Source of the DNA: Nocardioidaceae bacterium
Lineage (GTDB): Bacteria; Actinomycetota; Actinomycetes; Propionibacteriales; Nocardioidaceae
Reading direction: 5' to 3'
Length of the DNA: 8,086 nt
NCBI GenBank assembly: GCA_013698435.1
Contig: JACCVA010000119.1
Location: forward strand, 1 to 8,086
The position numbers were made by a program, and so were the translations under genes. The notes under the pieces are model-generated. The model did not search any database and was not told the DNA's origin. It saw only the letters and a program-made list of their open reading frames with translations. This document shows positions 1 to 6,511 of the stretch, in pieces (the first letter of the stretch is position 1; every line of letters begins with the position of its first letter).

Positions 1-260
1 CTGGAGGCTGCCTCGATCCCGGTCTCGACGACAGCGTCTGTCAGCTTCTCGACGTTCGCCGACGGGTTCGCGATCTGGGCGTTGAACTCCACGCCACCGC
101 GGAACTCGATGCCGTAGTTGAGTCCCCGCAGCAGCAGCGTCGCGATCGCGACGACGACGATCGCCAGCGAGACGAGGTACCACGTCTTGCGTCTCCCGAC
201 GAAGTCGACCGACACGTCACCTCGGTAGAGCCGGGCGCCGAGCTCCCCGAACTTGGACAT
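1..260 (-). CDS. secF: Protein translocase subunit SecF (partial, N-terminal 86 residues)
   Basis: SecF works with SecD in the cytoplasmic membrane and uses the proton motive force to help the SecYEG/SecA translocase finish protein export. Only the N-terminus lies in the window; the gene runs off the left edge. The visible protein starts MSKFGELGARLYRGDVSVDF, followed by a basic patch (GRRK, residues 22-25), a first membrane helix at about residues 27-45, and the family motif GIEFRGGVEF at about 50-59, which starts the extracytoplasmic P1 domain. The ATG (260-258) overlaps the secD stop by one base (TGATG), and a strong Shine-Dalgarno (AGGGGAGG, 265-272) lies inside the end of secD. This implies translational coupling and near-equal SecD:SecF output. 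Identification is firm from the motif plus position after secD; the C-terminal membrane domain cannot be judged. Confidence 0.95.
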   Translation of the reverse strand, partial: MSKFGELGARLYRGDVSVDFVGRRKTWYLVSLAIVVVAIATLLLRGLNYGIEFRGGVEFNAQIANPSANVEKLTDAVVETGIEAAS

Positions 261-2200
261 CAGGCCTCCCCTCGGGCGACGCGGGCCTTCGGTGCCAATG
301 GCGGCATCCCTAGGTGCTGGCGGTCCAGGCCGGACCACTTGTGACCTTGGCCGAAGAACTTGGTCCGCGACAAGAACGTCACCATCGGCTTTGTGAAGAA
401 GAAGACGACGAAGACATCGATGAACGTGGTGAGACCGAGTGCGAAGGCAAATCCCTTGACCACGCCGATGGCGAAGATGAACAGCACGATCGCCGCCAGC
501 ATCGACACCGCGTCGGCAGCCAAGATCGTCGTCCGCGCCCGCACCCAGCCGGTCTCGACCGACGTACGCAACGTGCGCCCGTCGCGCACCTCGTCGCGCA
601 GTCGTTCGAAGTAGACGATGAACGAGTCAGCCGTGATGCCGACGGCGACGATCAGACCGGCGATGCCGGGAAGGGTGAGGGTGAAGCCGTAGGCCTTGCC
701 GAGCAGCAGCACACTCGCGTAGGTCAACAGGCCGGCGATGACCAGCGACGCAATCACGACCAGGCCGAGACCGCGGTAGTAGAGCAGGCAGTAGACGACG
801 ACCAGGAGCAGACCGATGATCCCAGCGGTGATGCCCGCACGCAGCTGGTTGCCGGCGAGCTCGGGGCCCTCGTCGGAGATCTGCTGCGGCACGAAGGTCA
901 GCGGTAGCGCGCCGTACTTGAGCGAGTTCGCCAGGCTGGTCGACGACTGCTGCGTGAACGGGTTGGTGGAGCCGCCGGAGATCTCGGCGCGACCACCGGT
1001 GATGGGCTGGTCGTTGCTAGGAGCCGACAGCACCACACCGTCCAAGACGATGGCCAGCTGCTGCTGCTGGCCGGTGAGCGGGTTGGGCTGGCTGGCGATC
1101 TGCGACGTCACCGCACCGAACTCCTTGGAACCCTCGCCGGTGAACTCGACGTTGACGACGTACTCGCCGAGGCCTTGCTGGGGGATGCCCGAGGACGCGG
1201 TCTTGACCTCGGTGCCCTCGACCATGGCGGGGCCGAGCAGATAGCGACCCCCCTGCTCGTCACAGGCGAGCAGTGGTTGGCTGGGCAGGTCGACCTGCTG
1301 CTGGCTCGCCTTCCCCGGCTTCGGGCAGGTGTACTGCGCGAGCTTCAGCTGCCACTCCTGCGGCGGGCTGGCGATCCAGGCGTACGGGTCGTCGATCTGC
1401 TCGAGGTCGGGCGGCACCAGCGCGGTCGGGGGGCCGGCGGTCGTCGGCTCGGTGGGTGGGGGCTCGCTCGGCGCCGCCTCGGTGCCGGTGGCGTCGGTCG
1501 GCGAGGGTTCGGTGGTGGTGGCGTCGGTCGGCGACGGTTCGGTGGTGGTGGCGTCGGTCGGCGACGGCGACCGTGTGGTGGAGGTGGGCGCCGGCGCCGC
1601 GTGGTCGTCGGCGTACACGGGGCCGACCCGGTTCTTGCTCGGCGTCTTCGAGGGGCTCGGCTTCGTGGTGCCCGGCTCCGGGCTCACCTTCGGGCCGGAC
1701 TGGGTCGGAGTGCTCGGTGACGAGGGGTTGGACGACGAAGACGGCTGCGAGCCGGGCGACTGCGATCCGGTTGTCTGCGCAGGTGACGTCGGTGTGGATG
1801 CTGTCGGCGTAGGGGCAGGCGTGCCCTCCGGCGGCAGGTACGCCGCCACCAGCCGGAACCGTAGCTGCGCGGTGGAGCCGATCGTCTCGGCCAGGCCCTT
1901 GTTCACCTTGCCGGGGATCTCGATGACGATGATGTCCTCGCCCTGGGTCGTCACCTCCGCCTCGGCGACACCGGCGCCGTTGACCCGGTTGCTGATGATG
2001 CCGACGGCCTCCTGCAGCTTGGCCGTGGTGATCGCGCCACCGGCCGACTTCGCCTGGAGCGTGATGCGGGTGCCGCCCTGCAGGTCGAGGCCGAGCCGCG
2101 GCTTCCAGTTGCCTACCGCGGCGGCTGCTGCGAACATGGCGCCGACGACGAGCATGAAGATGAGCAGGGTGCGCCCGGGGTGCGAGGTGCGGGTAGCCAC
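260..2200 (-). CDS. secD: Protein translocase subunit SecD with long Pro/Thr/Ser-rich insert
   Basis: SecD is the large partner of SecF and drives late steps of Sec-dependent export from the outer face of the membrane. Numbered from the GTG at 2200 (646 aa): first membrane helix about 11-30, the hallmark LGLDLQGG at 36-43, extracytoplasmic P1 region to about 450, then five membrane helices (about 455-474, 478-500, 511-530, 561-580, 585-609). Helix 4 carries the GITAD motif; D525 aligns by eye with the functionally important Asp519 of E. coli SecD. Residues about 122-269 are a low-complexity Pro/Thr/Ser insert with 10-residue repeats. After it come two cysteines (292, 313) that could form an extracytoplasmic disulfide. 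The open frame extends to an ATG at 2281, and another ATG lies at 2227, but both overlap yajC. The GTG at 2200 follows the yajC stop by one base and has AAGGGA (2210-2215) nine bases upstream, so I prefer it. Confidence 0.95.
   Translation of the reverse strand: MATRTSHPGRTLLIFMLVVGAMFAAAAAVGNWKPRLGLDLQGGTRITLQAKSAGGAITTAKLQEAVGIISNRVNGAGVAEAEVTTQGEDIIVIEIPGKVNKGLAETIGSTAQLRFRLVAAYLPPEGTPAPTPTASTPTSPAQTTGSQSPGSQPSSSSNPSSPSTPTQSGPKVSPEPGTTKPSPSKTPSKNRVGPVYADDHAAPAPTSTTRSPSPTDATTTEPSPTDATTTEPSPTDATGTEAAPSEPPPTEPTTAGPPTALVPPDLEQIDDPYAWIASPPQEWQLKLAQYTCPKPGKASQQQVDLPSQPLLACDEQGGRYLLGPAMVEGTEVKTASSGIPQQGLGEYVVNVEFTGEGSKEFGAVTSQIASQPNPLTGQQQQLAIVLDGVVLSAPSNDQPITGGRAEISGGSTNPFTQQSSTSLANSLKYGALPLTFVPQQISDEGPELAGNQLRAGITAGIIGLLLVVVYCLLYYRGLGLVVIASLVIAGLLTYASVLLLGKAYGFTLTLPGIAGLIVAVGITADSFIVYFERLRDEVRDGRTLRTSVETGWVRARTTILAADAVSMLAAIVLFIFAIGVVKGFAFALGLTTFIDVFVVFFFTKPMVTFLSRTKFFGQGHKWSGLDRQHLGMPPLAPKARVARGEA
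1478..1567 (-). repeat. 30-bp tandem repeat inside secD encoding PSPTDATTTE units
   Basis: On the plus strand, 1491-1520 and 1521-1550 are 30-bp units differing at one base, and the first 17 bases of the next block (1551-1567) match again before the pattern breaks. The block to the left (1461-1490) is a decayed copy, about 21 of 30 bases alike. Read on the coding strand this gives two copies of PSPTDATTTE followed by PSPTDATGTE, at SecD residues about 212-241 (GTG start). Because the unit is a multiple of three, copy-number change would keep the frame. It lies in a disordered-looking linker, so length variation between strains is plausible. Confidence 0.85.
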
Positions 2201-2201
2201 G

Positions 2202-2600
2202 TCAGCGGGTCCCTTGGTCCCTGTCATCGGGACCGAGGGACTCGTCACGCGCCGGGCTGTGGCCGCCGGGCGCGGTGTCAAGGGTGGAACCGCTGTCGAC
2301 CTCGGCCTCGCCGACCGCGGCGTCCGTGGCGGGCGTGTCGGTCAAGATCTTGCCGACCGCGCCGCGATGGACCCTGATCACGGTGCCGGTGGCGACCTCG
2401 AGTCCGACGTGCTCGTCGGTGGCCTCGACCACTCGTCCGAAGATGCCGCTGGTCGTCATGACGTCGTCACCGACGCTCAGCGCCGACTGGAGCTGGGCGG
2501 TCTCCTGAGCGCGCTTGCGCGCCGGCCGGATCATGAGGAAGTAGGCGAGGACCAGCAGGAGGACAAGCGGAAGCAGCGCTCCCAGATTGTCTTGGTTCAC
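2202..2600 (-). CDS. yajC: Sec translocase accessory subunit YajC
   Basis: YajC is a small single-span membrane protein that associates with SecDF and the Sec/YidC holotranslocon. It is not essential in E. coli. The protein of 132 aa starts VNQDNLGALL, has one membrane helix at about residues 8-23, then the typical RPARKR basic stretch (25-30) and the conserved cytoplasmic fold with VGDDVMTTSGIFGRV (about 43-57). After about residue 88 comes an acidic, Gly/Ala/Asp-rich tail of some 45 residues that looks disordered. The open frame reaches back to an ATG at 2705, but the extra N-terminus is Arg/Ser-rich and unlike YajC. The GTG at 2600 has AGGAG (2608-2612) with a 7-base spacer, which decides the start. 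secD begins one base after its stop, so the two are coupled. It is separated from ruvB by 192 bases and probably starts the yajC-secD-secF unit. Confidence 0.93.
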   Translation of the reverse strand: MNQDNLGALLPLVLLLVLAYFLMIRPARKRAQETAQLQSALSVGDDVMTTSGIFGRVVEATDEHVGLEVATGTVIRVHRGAVGKILTDTPATDAAVGEAEVDSGSTLDTAPGGHSPARDESLGPDDRDQGTR

Positions 2601-2711
2601 CGAGTAGCTCCTAGACGTCGACCACACACCGGTACGGCGGGTCGACACGACGACACGACACGAGCTGTCGACGGCGCGCGGACACGTGGCGCCCCGACCA
2701 GCCAAATGCGG

Positions 2712-2742
2712 AGTCTACTTGCAGGAGCACACAAACCCCGAA
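2712..2742 (-). promoter_or_regulatory. Candidate promoter for yajC-secD-secF
   Basis: The 192-bp gap between the ruvB stop (2793) and the yajC GTG (2600) is the largest in the window. On the minus strand it holds TAGACT (2712-2717), a good actinobacterial TANNNT -10 hexamer. The nearest -35-like hexamer is a weak TTCGGG (2737-2742) with a long 19-base spacer. It would give a 5' leader of roughly 105 bases. The rest of the gap holds three GTCGAC hexamers and CGACA-rich sequence but no clear riboswitch, terminator or further gene. The call rests mainly on the -10 match and gap size. Confidence 0.3.
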
Positions 2743-2792
2743 CCGGTCAGTGAGCGTGTCTCATTCGTGACACCGGCTCGCACCGCCGGCGG

Positions 2793-3848
2793 TCAGTCCT
2801 CGAACAGTCCCGGTTGCCCGGCAAGCACCGCCCGCTCAGGCACGTTGAGACCGAGGTGCCGCCACGCCGCCGGGGTCGCGATCCGACCCCGCGGGGTGCG
2901 TGCCAAATAGCCCGAGCGGACGAGGAACGGCTCGGCCACTTCCTCGACGGTCTCGCGCTCCTCCCCGACCGCAACCGCCAGCGTGCTCAGCCCGACAGGC
3001 CCGCCACCGAACCGTCGGCACAGCGCGTCGAGCACGGCCCGGTCGAGACGGTCGAGTCCCAGCTCGTCGACCTCGAAGAGCGCGAGCGCGTCCTGCGCCA
3101 GCGCGCGGGTGACGTTGCCGTCGGCTCGCACCTGGGCGAAGTCGCGCACCCGACGCAGCAGCCGGTTGGCGATGCGCGGCGTGCCACGGGACCGCGACGC
3201 GATCTCGACGGTGCCCGGCGCGTCGACCCGCACGTCGAGCAGGTGGGCCGACCGCGCCACGATCTGCTGCAGCTCCGCCGTCTCGTAGAACTCGAGGTGA
3301 CCGGTGTAGCCGAACCGGTCCCGCAGCGGCCCGGGCAGCAACCCTGAGCGGGTCGTGGCCCCGACGAGCGTGAACGGCGGGATCTCGAGCGGGATAGCCG
3401 TCGCACCCGGGCCCTTGCCGACGATGACATCGACCCGGAAGTCCTCCATCGCCATGTAGAGCATCTCTTCGGCAGGACGAGACATCCGGTGGATCTCGTC
3501 GAGGAACAGCACGTCACCCTCGCTCAGCCCGGAAAGGATGGCGGCCAGGTCTCCCGCGTGCTGGATGGCCGGACCACTGGTGATCCGCAGCGGGGCACTC
3601 ATCTCAGCAGCGATGATCATCGCCATCGTGGTCTTGCCGAGGCCGGGTGGACCTGACAGGAGCACATGGTCGGGGGTGCGGCCACGCCCACGCGCGGCGG
3701 CGAGCACCAGGCCGAGCTGCTCGCGCACGCGCTCCTGGCCGATCACCTCGGCGAGCGTGGTGGGGCGCAGTGCGGCCTCGACGGCACGCTCGTCGCCCGC
3801 GGCATCGGCCTCGACCAGGGCGCGCACCTCGGCGTCGTACGTCGACAT
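2793..3848 (-). CDS. ruvB: Holliday junction branch migration helicase RuvB
   Basis: RuvB is the AAA+ motor that forms hexameric rings and pumps DNA through the RuvA-bound Holliday junction during recombinational repair. The 351-aa protein has every expected element: Walker A GPPGLGKT (66-73), Walker B LFLDEIH (114-120), sensor 1 GATTRSG (163-169), arginine finger within LRDRFG (R178, the equivalent of E. coli Arg174), sensor 2 region RGTPRIANRLLRR (221-233), and a C-terminal winged-helix domain with the GGGPVG motif (281-286) and RTPRGR (317-322). The ATG lies five bases after the ruvA stop, with a weak GAGG-type ribosome site inside the ruvA end, so translation is probably coupled to ruvA. 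It is the last gene of the likely ruvC-ruvA-ruvB unit behind the SOS box. The length is normal and no key residue is missing. Confidence 0.97.
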   Translation of the reverse strand: MSTYDAEVRALVEADAAGDERAVEAALRPTTLAEVIGQERVREQLGLVLAAARGRGRTPDHVLLSGPPGLGKTTMAMIIAAEMSAPLRITSGPAIQHAGDLAAILSGLSEGDVLFLDEIHRMSRPAEEMLYMAMEDFRVDVIVGKGPGATAIPLEIPPFTLVGATTRSGLLPGPLRDRFGYTGHLEFYETAELQQIVARSAHLLDVRVDAPGTVEIASRSRGTPRIANRLLRRVRDFAQVRADGNVTRALAQDALALFEVDELGLDRLDRAVLDALCRRFGGGPVGLSTLAVAVGEERETVEEVAEPFLVRSGYLARTPRGRIATPAAWRHLGLNVPERAVLAGQPGLFED

Positions 3849-3853
3849 GTGCC

Positions 3854-4480
3854 TCAGACCCTCGACAACGAGCGCAGCGCCGCCCGGAGGAGCTCGGCAA
3901 CGGTCATCGGGTCGCCCGAGGCGGACGCCTCGTCAGCAAGCGGTGCGACGGTCTCGACGGCGATCTCGGCCTCCTTGGTCGGCCAACCGAGCCCCAGCAG
4001 TCCCGCCCTGACCTGGTCACGCCATAGATCCGTTTGTCGCGTCAGCGCACCGGACGAGCCGTTCGCCGACCCTGCGGTGGGCGTGCCGACGCGGTCCTTG
4101 AGCTCGAGCACGATCCGCTGGGCCCCTTTTCGGCCGATGCCCGGCACCGCGCACAGCGCCGTGAGGTTCTCGGTGGCGATCGCGCTCCGCAGCTCGCCCG
4201 GGCCGTGCACGGCGAGCATGGCCTGCGCGACCTTCGGGCCGACGCCACTGGCGGTCTGCAACAGCTCGAACAGACTGCGCTCGTCGTGGTCGGCGAACCC
4301 GAAGAGCGTGAGTGAGTCCTCGCGGACGACCATCGACGTCGCCAGGGTGGCCTCGACGCCGACGCGCAGTGCAGCAAGCGTCGCCGGTGCGCACATCACC
4401 ACGATGCCGACGCCGCCTACCTCCACCACGGCGCAGTCGGGGTGCACCGCTGCCACCGGGCCCCGCACGAACGCGATCAT
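3854..4480 (-). CDS. ruvA: Holliday junction DNA-binding protein RuvA
   Basis: RuvA tetramers bind the four-way junction, hold it square planar, and load RuvB. The 208-aa protein starts MIAFVRGPVA and shows an N-terminal OB-fold domain (1-63) including the acidic-pin region RED (53-55) and LFGF (59-62). Two helix-hairpin-helix motifs follow, around LLQTASGVGPKVAQ (73-86) and LCAVPGIGRKGAQRI (109-123). After a Gly/Ser/Thr-rich hinge (about 132-150) comes the small domain III (about 152-208, with LLGLGWPTKEAE) that contacts RuvB. The open frame extends to an ATG at 4555, but family proteins begin MI.F..G, and the ATG at 4480 overlaps the ruvC stop in an ATGA, so the start is placed there. This overlap with ruvC and the five-base gap to ruvB indicate one transcription and translation unit. 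Confidence 0.96.
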   Translation of the reverse strand: MIAFVRGPVAAVHPDCAVVEVGGVGIVVMCAPATLAALRVGVEATLATSMVVREDSLTLFGFADHDERSLFELLQTASGVGPKVAQAMLAVHGPGELRSAIATENLTALCAVPGIGRKGAQRIVLELKDRVGTPTAGSANGSSGALTRQTDLWRDQVRAGLLGLGWPTKEAEIAVETVAPLADEASASGDPMTVAELLRAALRSLSRV

Positions 4481-5004
4481 GGTCTGGCCGCGACTCGCTG
4501 GGCGGCCACAGCCGCCTGGAGCCGGCGCTGAGAGGCGCCGCGCCAGATGTGACACATCGCCAGCGCGAGCGCGTCGGCCTCGTCGGCGGTGGCCGGGCGC
4601 TCGGTCAGCCTGAGCAGCCGTGTCACCATGGAAATCACCTGGGTCTTGTCCGAACGGCCGCTGCCGGTGACTGCTGCCTTCACCTCGCTCGGCGTGTGCA
4701 GGGCGACCGGGATATGGCGCCGCGCGGCGGCTGCGATGGCGATACCGGCAGCCTGGGCGGTCCCCATCACGGTCGTGACGTTGTACTGCGCGAAGACTCG
4801 CTCGACCGCCACCGCGTCGGGCCGGTGCGTGTCGATCCAGCGGCAGATCTCGTCGTCGATGGCCACCAACCGGTCACCCAGTTCCGCCGACGCTGCGGTG
4901 CGGACGGCGCCGACAGCCACCGCGCTGAGCGGCCTGCCGGTCTCGCCGTCGACGACACCGAGGCCGCACCTGGTGAGACCGGGGTCGATCCCGAGTACGC
5001 GCAC
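4477..5004 (-). CDS. ruvC: Crossover junction endodeoxyribonuclease RuvC
   Basis: RuvC is the dimeric, metal-dependent nuclease that resolves Holliday junctions by symmetrical nicks after RuvAB branch migration. From the GTG at 5004 the protein has 175 aa, the usual size. The four acidic catalytic residues of the RNase H-like fold are all present: D7 in VLGIDPG, E68 in AVERVF, and D141 and D144 in ADEADALALA; these match D7, E66, D138 and D141 of E. coli. The open frame continues upstream to 5124, but that extension is low-complexity and would overlap yebC. GTG at 5004 is preceded by AGAGGAG (5009-5015) and puts D7 at the family position. An SOS box lies about 50 bp upstream, so LexA control is likely. 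Its stop overlaps the ruvA start (ATGA). Confidence 0.97.
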   Translation of the reverse strand: MRVLGIDPGLTRCGLGVVDGETGRPLSAVAVGAVRTAASAELGDRLVAIDDEICRWIDTHRPDAVAVERVFAQYNVTTVMGTAQAAGIAIAAAARRHIPVALHTPSEVKAAVTGSGRSDKTQVISMVTRLLRLTERPATADEADALALAMCHIWRGASQRRLQAAVAAQRVAARP

Positions 5005-5047
5005 GCCACTCCTCTGCCTTGCCCCGACCCCGCCACCGGACCCGGGG

Positions 5048-5061
5048 CGAACACGTGTTCG
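5048..5061. promoter_or_regulatory. LexA-binding SOS box upstream of ruvC-ruvA-ruvB
   Basis: CGAACACGTGTTCG is a perfect 14-bp palindrome and fits the Gram-positive/actinobacterial LexA consensus CGAAC-RNRY-GTTCG at every position. It lies in the 112-bp gap between the yebC stop (5117) and the ruvC GTG (5004), centred about 50 bp upstream of that start. If the -10 candidate at 5072-5077 is real, the box would cover roughly +4 to +17 and block transcription when LexA is bound. The ruv genes are known SOS genes in several bacteria, which supports the reading. Binding itself is inferred. Confidence 0.85.
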
Positions 5062-5071
5062 ACTGGGAGCC

Positions 5072-5077
5072 AGCGTA
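5072..5077 (-). promoter_or_regulatory. Candidate -10 hexamer of the ruvC promoter
   Basis: TACGCT on the minus strand fits the actinobacterial TANNNT pattern and lies just upstream of the SOS box, about 70 bases before the ruvC GTG. I see no convincing -35 hexamer at the usual distance; the 17-base position reads CGGGTT. Its placement next to the LexA site is the main argument. Confidence 0.3.
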
Positions 5078-5116
5078 ATCGCAACGGTGGACAGAACCCG
5101 CGCGACGCGCCCACGG

Positions 5117-5878
5117 TCAGTCAAGCTGCGCGAGGACCTCGTCGGGGATGTCGAAGTTCCCGAACACGTTCTGCACGTCGTCGGAGTCCTCGAGCGCCTC
5201 GATCAGGCGGAAGACCTTGCCTGCGCCGTCCTTGTCGACCTCGACGGTCATCGTCGAGACGAACGACGCCTCCGCGGACTCGTAGTCGAGACCTCCGTCC
5301 TGCAGCGCTGTGCGGACGGCCACCAGGTCGGTCGGCTCGGAGATCACCTCGAACGACTCCCCGATGTCGTTGACCTCCTCCGCGCCGGCATCGAGCACCG
5401 CGCCGAGGATGTCGTCCTCGCTGACCTCGTTCTGCTCCTGGGACTTGGGCACGACCACGACACCCTTGCGGTTGAACATGTAGGACACCGACCCGGCGTC
5501 GGCCATGGTTCCGCCGTTACGGCTCATCGCCGTGCGCACCTCGCCGGCAGCACGGTTGCGGTTGTCGGTGAGGCATTCGACGAGCAGTGCCACTCCCCCG
5601 GGCGCATATCCCTCGTACATGATCGTCTGCCAGTCGGCACCGCCCGCCTCGACACCGGACCCCCGCTTCACGGCCCGGTCGATGTTGTCGTTGGGCACGG
5701 AGGACTTCTTGGCCTTCTGGATGGCGTCGTACAACGTCGGGTTGCCCACGGGGTCGCCACCACCGGTGCGCGCGGCGACCTCGATGTTCTTGATGAGCTT
5801 GGCGAAGAGCTTGCCTCGCCTGGCGTCGACGACAGCCTTCTTGTGCTTGGTCGTCGCCCATTTGGAGTGGCCGGACAT
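5117..5878 (-). CDS. yebC: YebC/PmpR (TACO1) family protein
   Basis: This 253-aa protein is a clear YebC/TACO1 family member: it opens MSGHSKWATTKHKKAVVDARRG and carries the conserved MYEGYAPGGVALLVECLTDNRNR block (about residues 86-108), the GSVSYMFNRKG segment (about 128-138) and the C-terminal EALEDSDDVQNVF (about 229-241). Such proteins were long annotated as transcriptional regulators, but recent work on bacterial YebC and mitochondrial TACO1 points to a role at the ribosome, helping translation through polyproline stretches. It lies 15 bases after the pdxT stop; the only good Shine-Dalgarno (GGAG) directly follows, and partly uses, the pdxT stop codon, 12 bases from the ATG. This suggests cotranscription with pdxT. 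The same position beside ruvC is common in actinobacteria. Family assignment is firm; the exact role here is inferred. Confidence 0.95.
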   Translation of the reverse strand: MSGHSKWATTKHKKAVVDARRGKLFAKLIKNIEVAARTGGGDPVGNPTLYDAIQKAKKSSVPNDNIDRAVKRGSGVEAGGADWQTIMYEGYAPGGVALLVECLTDNRNRAAGEVRTAMSRNGGTMADAGSVSYMFNRKGVVVVPKSQEQNEVSEDDILGAVLDAGAEEVNDIGESFEVISEPTDLVAVRTALQDGGLDYESAEASFVSTMTVEVDKDGAGKVFRLIEALEDSDDVQNVFGNFDIPDEVLAQLD

Positions 5879-5893
5879 CTGCGGTGGAGGCTC

Positions 5894-6496
5894 CTAGCTT
5901 CGTTTCACGAGCTCGACGAAGTAGCGGTGCACACGGTCGTCGTGGGTGATCTCGGGGTGGAACGAGGTGGCCATCACGTTGTCCTGGCGCACCGCGACGA
6001 TCCTACCGACGGCAGGGCCCTCGGCGACCCGGGCGAGCACCTCGACGTCAGCACCGGCCTTTTCCACCCACGGAGCGCGGATGAAGAGCGCATGGAACGG
6101 CGCGTCGAAGCTCGCGAAGTCGAGATCGGCCTCGAACGAGTCCACCTGCCGTCCGAACGCGTTGCGGCGTACGACGACATCGAGCCCACCCAGCGTCTCC
6201 TGCCCTGCGATCCCCGCCTCGATGCGGTCGGCCAGCATGATCATGCCTGCGCAGGTGCCGAGCGCCGGCATGCCCTCGGCCAGCCGCTCGCGCAACGGTT
6301 CCAGCAGCCCGAACGTCGTGGCGAGCTTGTACATGGTGGTCGACTCGCCACCTGGCAGGACGAGTCCGTCGACGGCGGCCAGCTCCTCGAGACGGCGCAC
6401 CGGCACCGCGTTGGCACCGCAGCTCTCGAGCATCTTGACGTGCTCGCGCACGTCTCCCTGCAGGGCGAACACGCCGATCGTCGGTGACCCGGTCAT
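5894..6496 (-). CDS. pdxT: Pyridoxal 5'-phosphate synthase glutaminase subunit PdxT
   Basis: PdxT is the class I glutamine amidotransferase that frees ammonia from glutamine and passes it to PdxS for direct synthesis of pyridoxal 5'-phosphate. The 200-aa protein starts MTGSPTIGVFALQGDVREH, a typical N-terminus, and shows the PGGES motif (48-52). The catalytic triad is complete: C82 in GTCAGM, with H180 and E182 in SFHPEITHD. Length is normal. The ATG at 6496 has no strong Shine-Dalgarno, but a TANNNT hexamer sits seven bases upstream, so the gene may also be transcribed from its own leaderless promoter. pdxT is usually directly next to pdxS; here a 201-codon unknown gene separates them, with 88 bases between that gene and pdxT. 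Confidence 0.97.
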   Translation of the reverse strand: MTGSPTIGVFALQGDVREHVKMLESCGANAVPVRRLEELAAVDGLVLPGGESTTMYKLATTFGLLEPLRERLAEGMPALGTCAGMIMLADRIEAGIAGQETLGGLDVVVRRNAFGRQVDSFEADLDFASFDAPFHALFIRAPWVEKAGADVEVLARVAEGPAVGRIVAVRQDNVMATSFHPEITHDDRVHRYFVELVKRS

Positions 6497-6503
6497 GATG
6501 ACC

Positions 6504-6509
6504 AGCCTA
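6504..6509 (-). promoter_or_regulatory. Candidate -10 hexamer for a leaderless pdxT transcript
   Basis: TAGGCT on the minus strand matches TANNNT and ends exactly seven bases before the pdxT ATG, the spacing that puts transcription start on the A of the start codon. Leaderless genes of this type are frequent in actinobacteria, and pdxT lacks a strong ribosome-binding site. There is no good -35 hexamer; that region is occupied by the inverted repeat at 6512-6534. Confidence 0.35.
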
Positions 6510-6511
6510 AT

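Noticed and set aside
2202..2705. Longer yajC start at 2705
   Set aside because: The extra 35 residues are Arg/Ser-rich and unlike YajC N-termini; the GTG at 2600 has a well-spaced AGGAG.
1329..2753. 474-codon plus-strand frame antisense to secD and yajC
   Set aside because: The Val/Gly/Ser repeats in it are the mirror of the secD tandem repeat; there is no domain and it crosses two real genes.
2782..2793. ACCGCCGGCGGT palindrome at the ruvB stop codon, considered as a terminator
   Set aside because: It has no loop and no T-run, so it is a poor intrinsic terminator. Short GC palindromes are expected by chance here.
5072..5093. PafBC-type damage promoter (TGTC..., 8-base spacer, TANNNT) upstream of ruvC
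   Set aside because: The TGTC core (5090-5093) and the spacing to TACGCT fit, but the remaining bases of the TTGTCRGTG motif do not match, so the likeness may be chance.
4589..6487. 632-codon open frame on the plus strand across ruvC, yebC and pdxT
   Set aside because: It is fully antisense to three well-recognised genes and is made of Arg/His/Val/Asp/Leu-rich sequence typical of a shadow frame in high-GC DNA. No motif was recognised.
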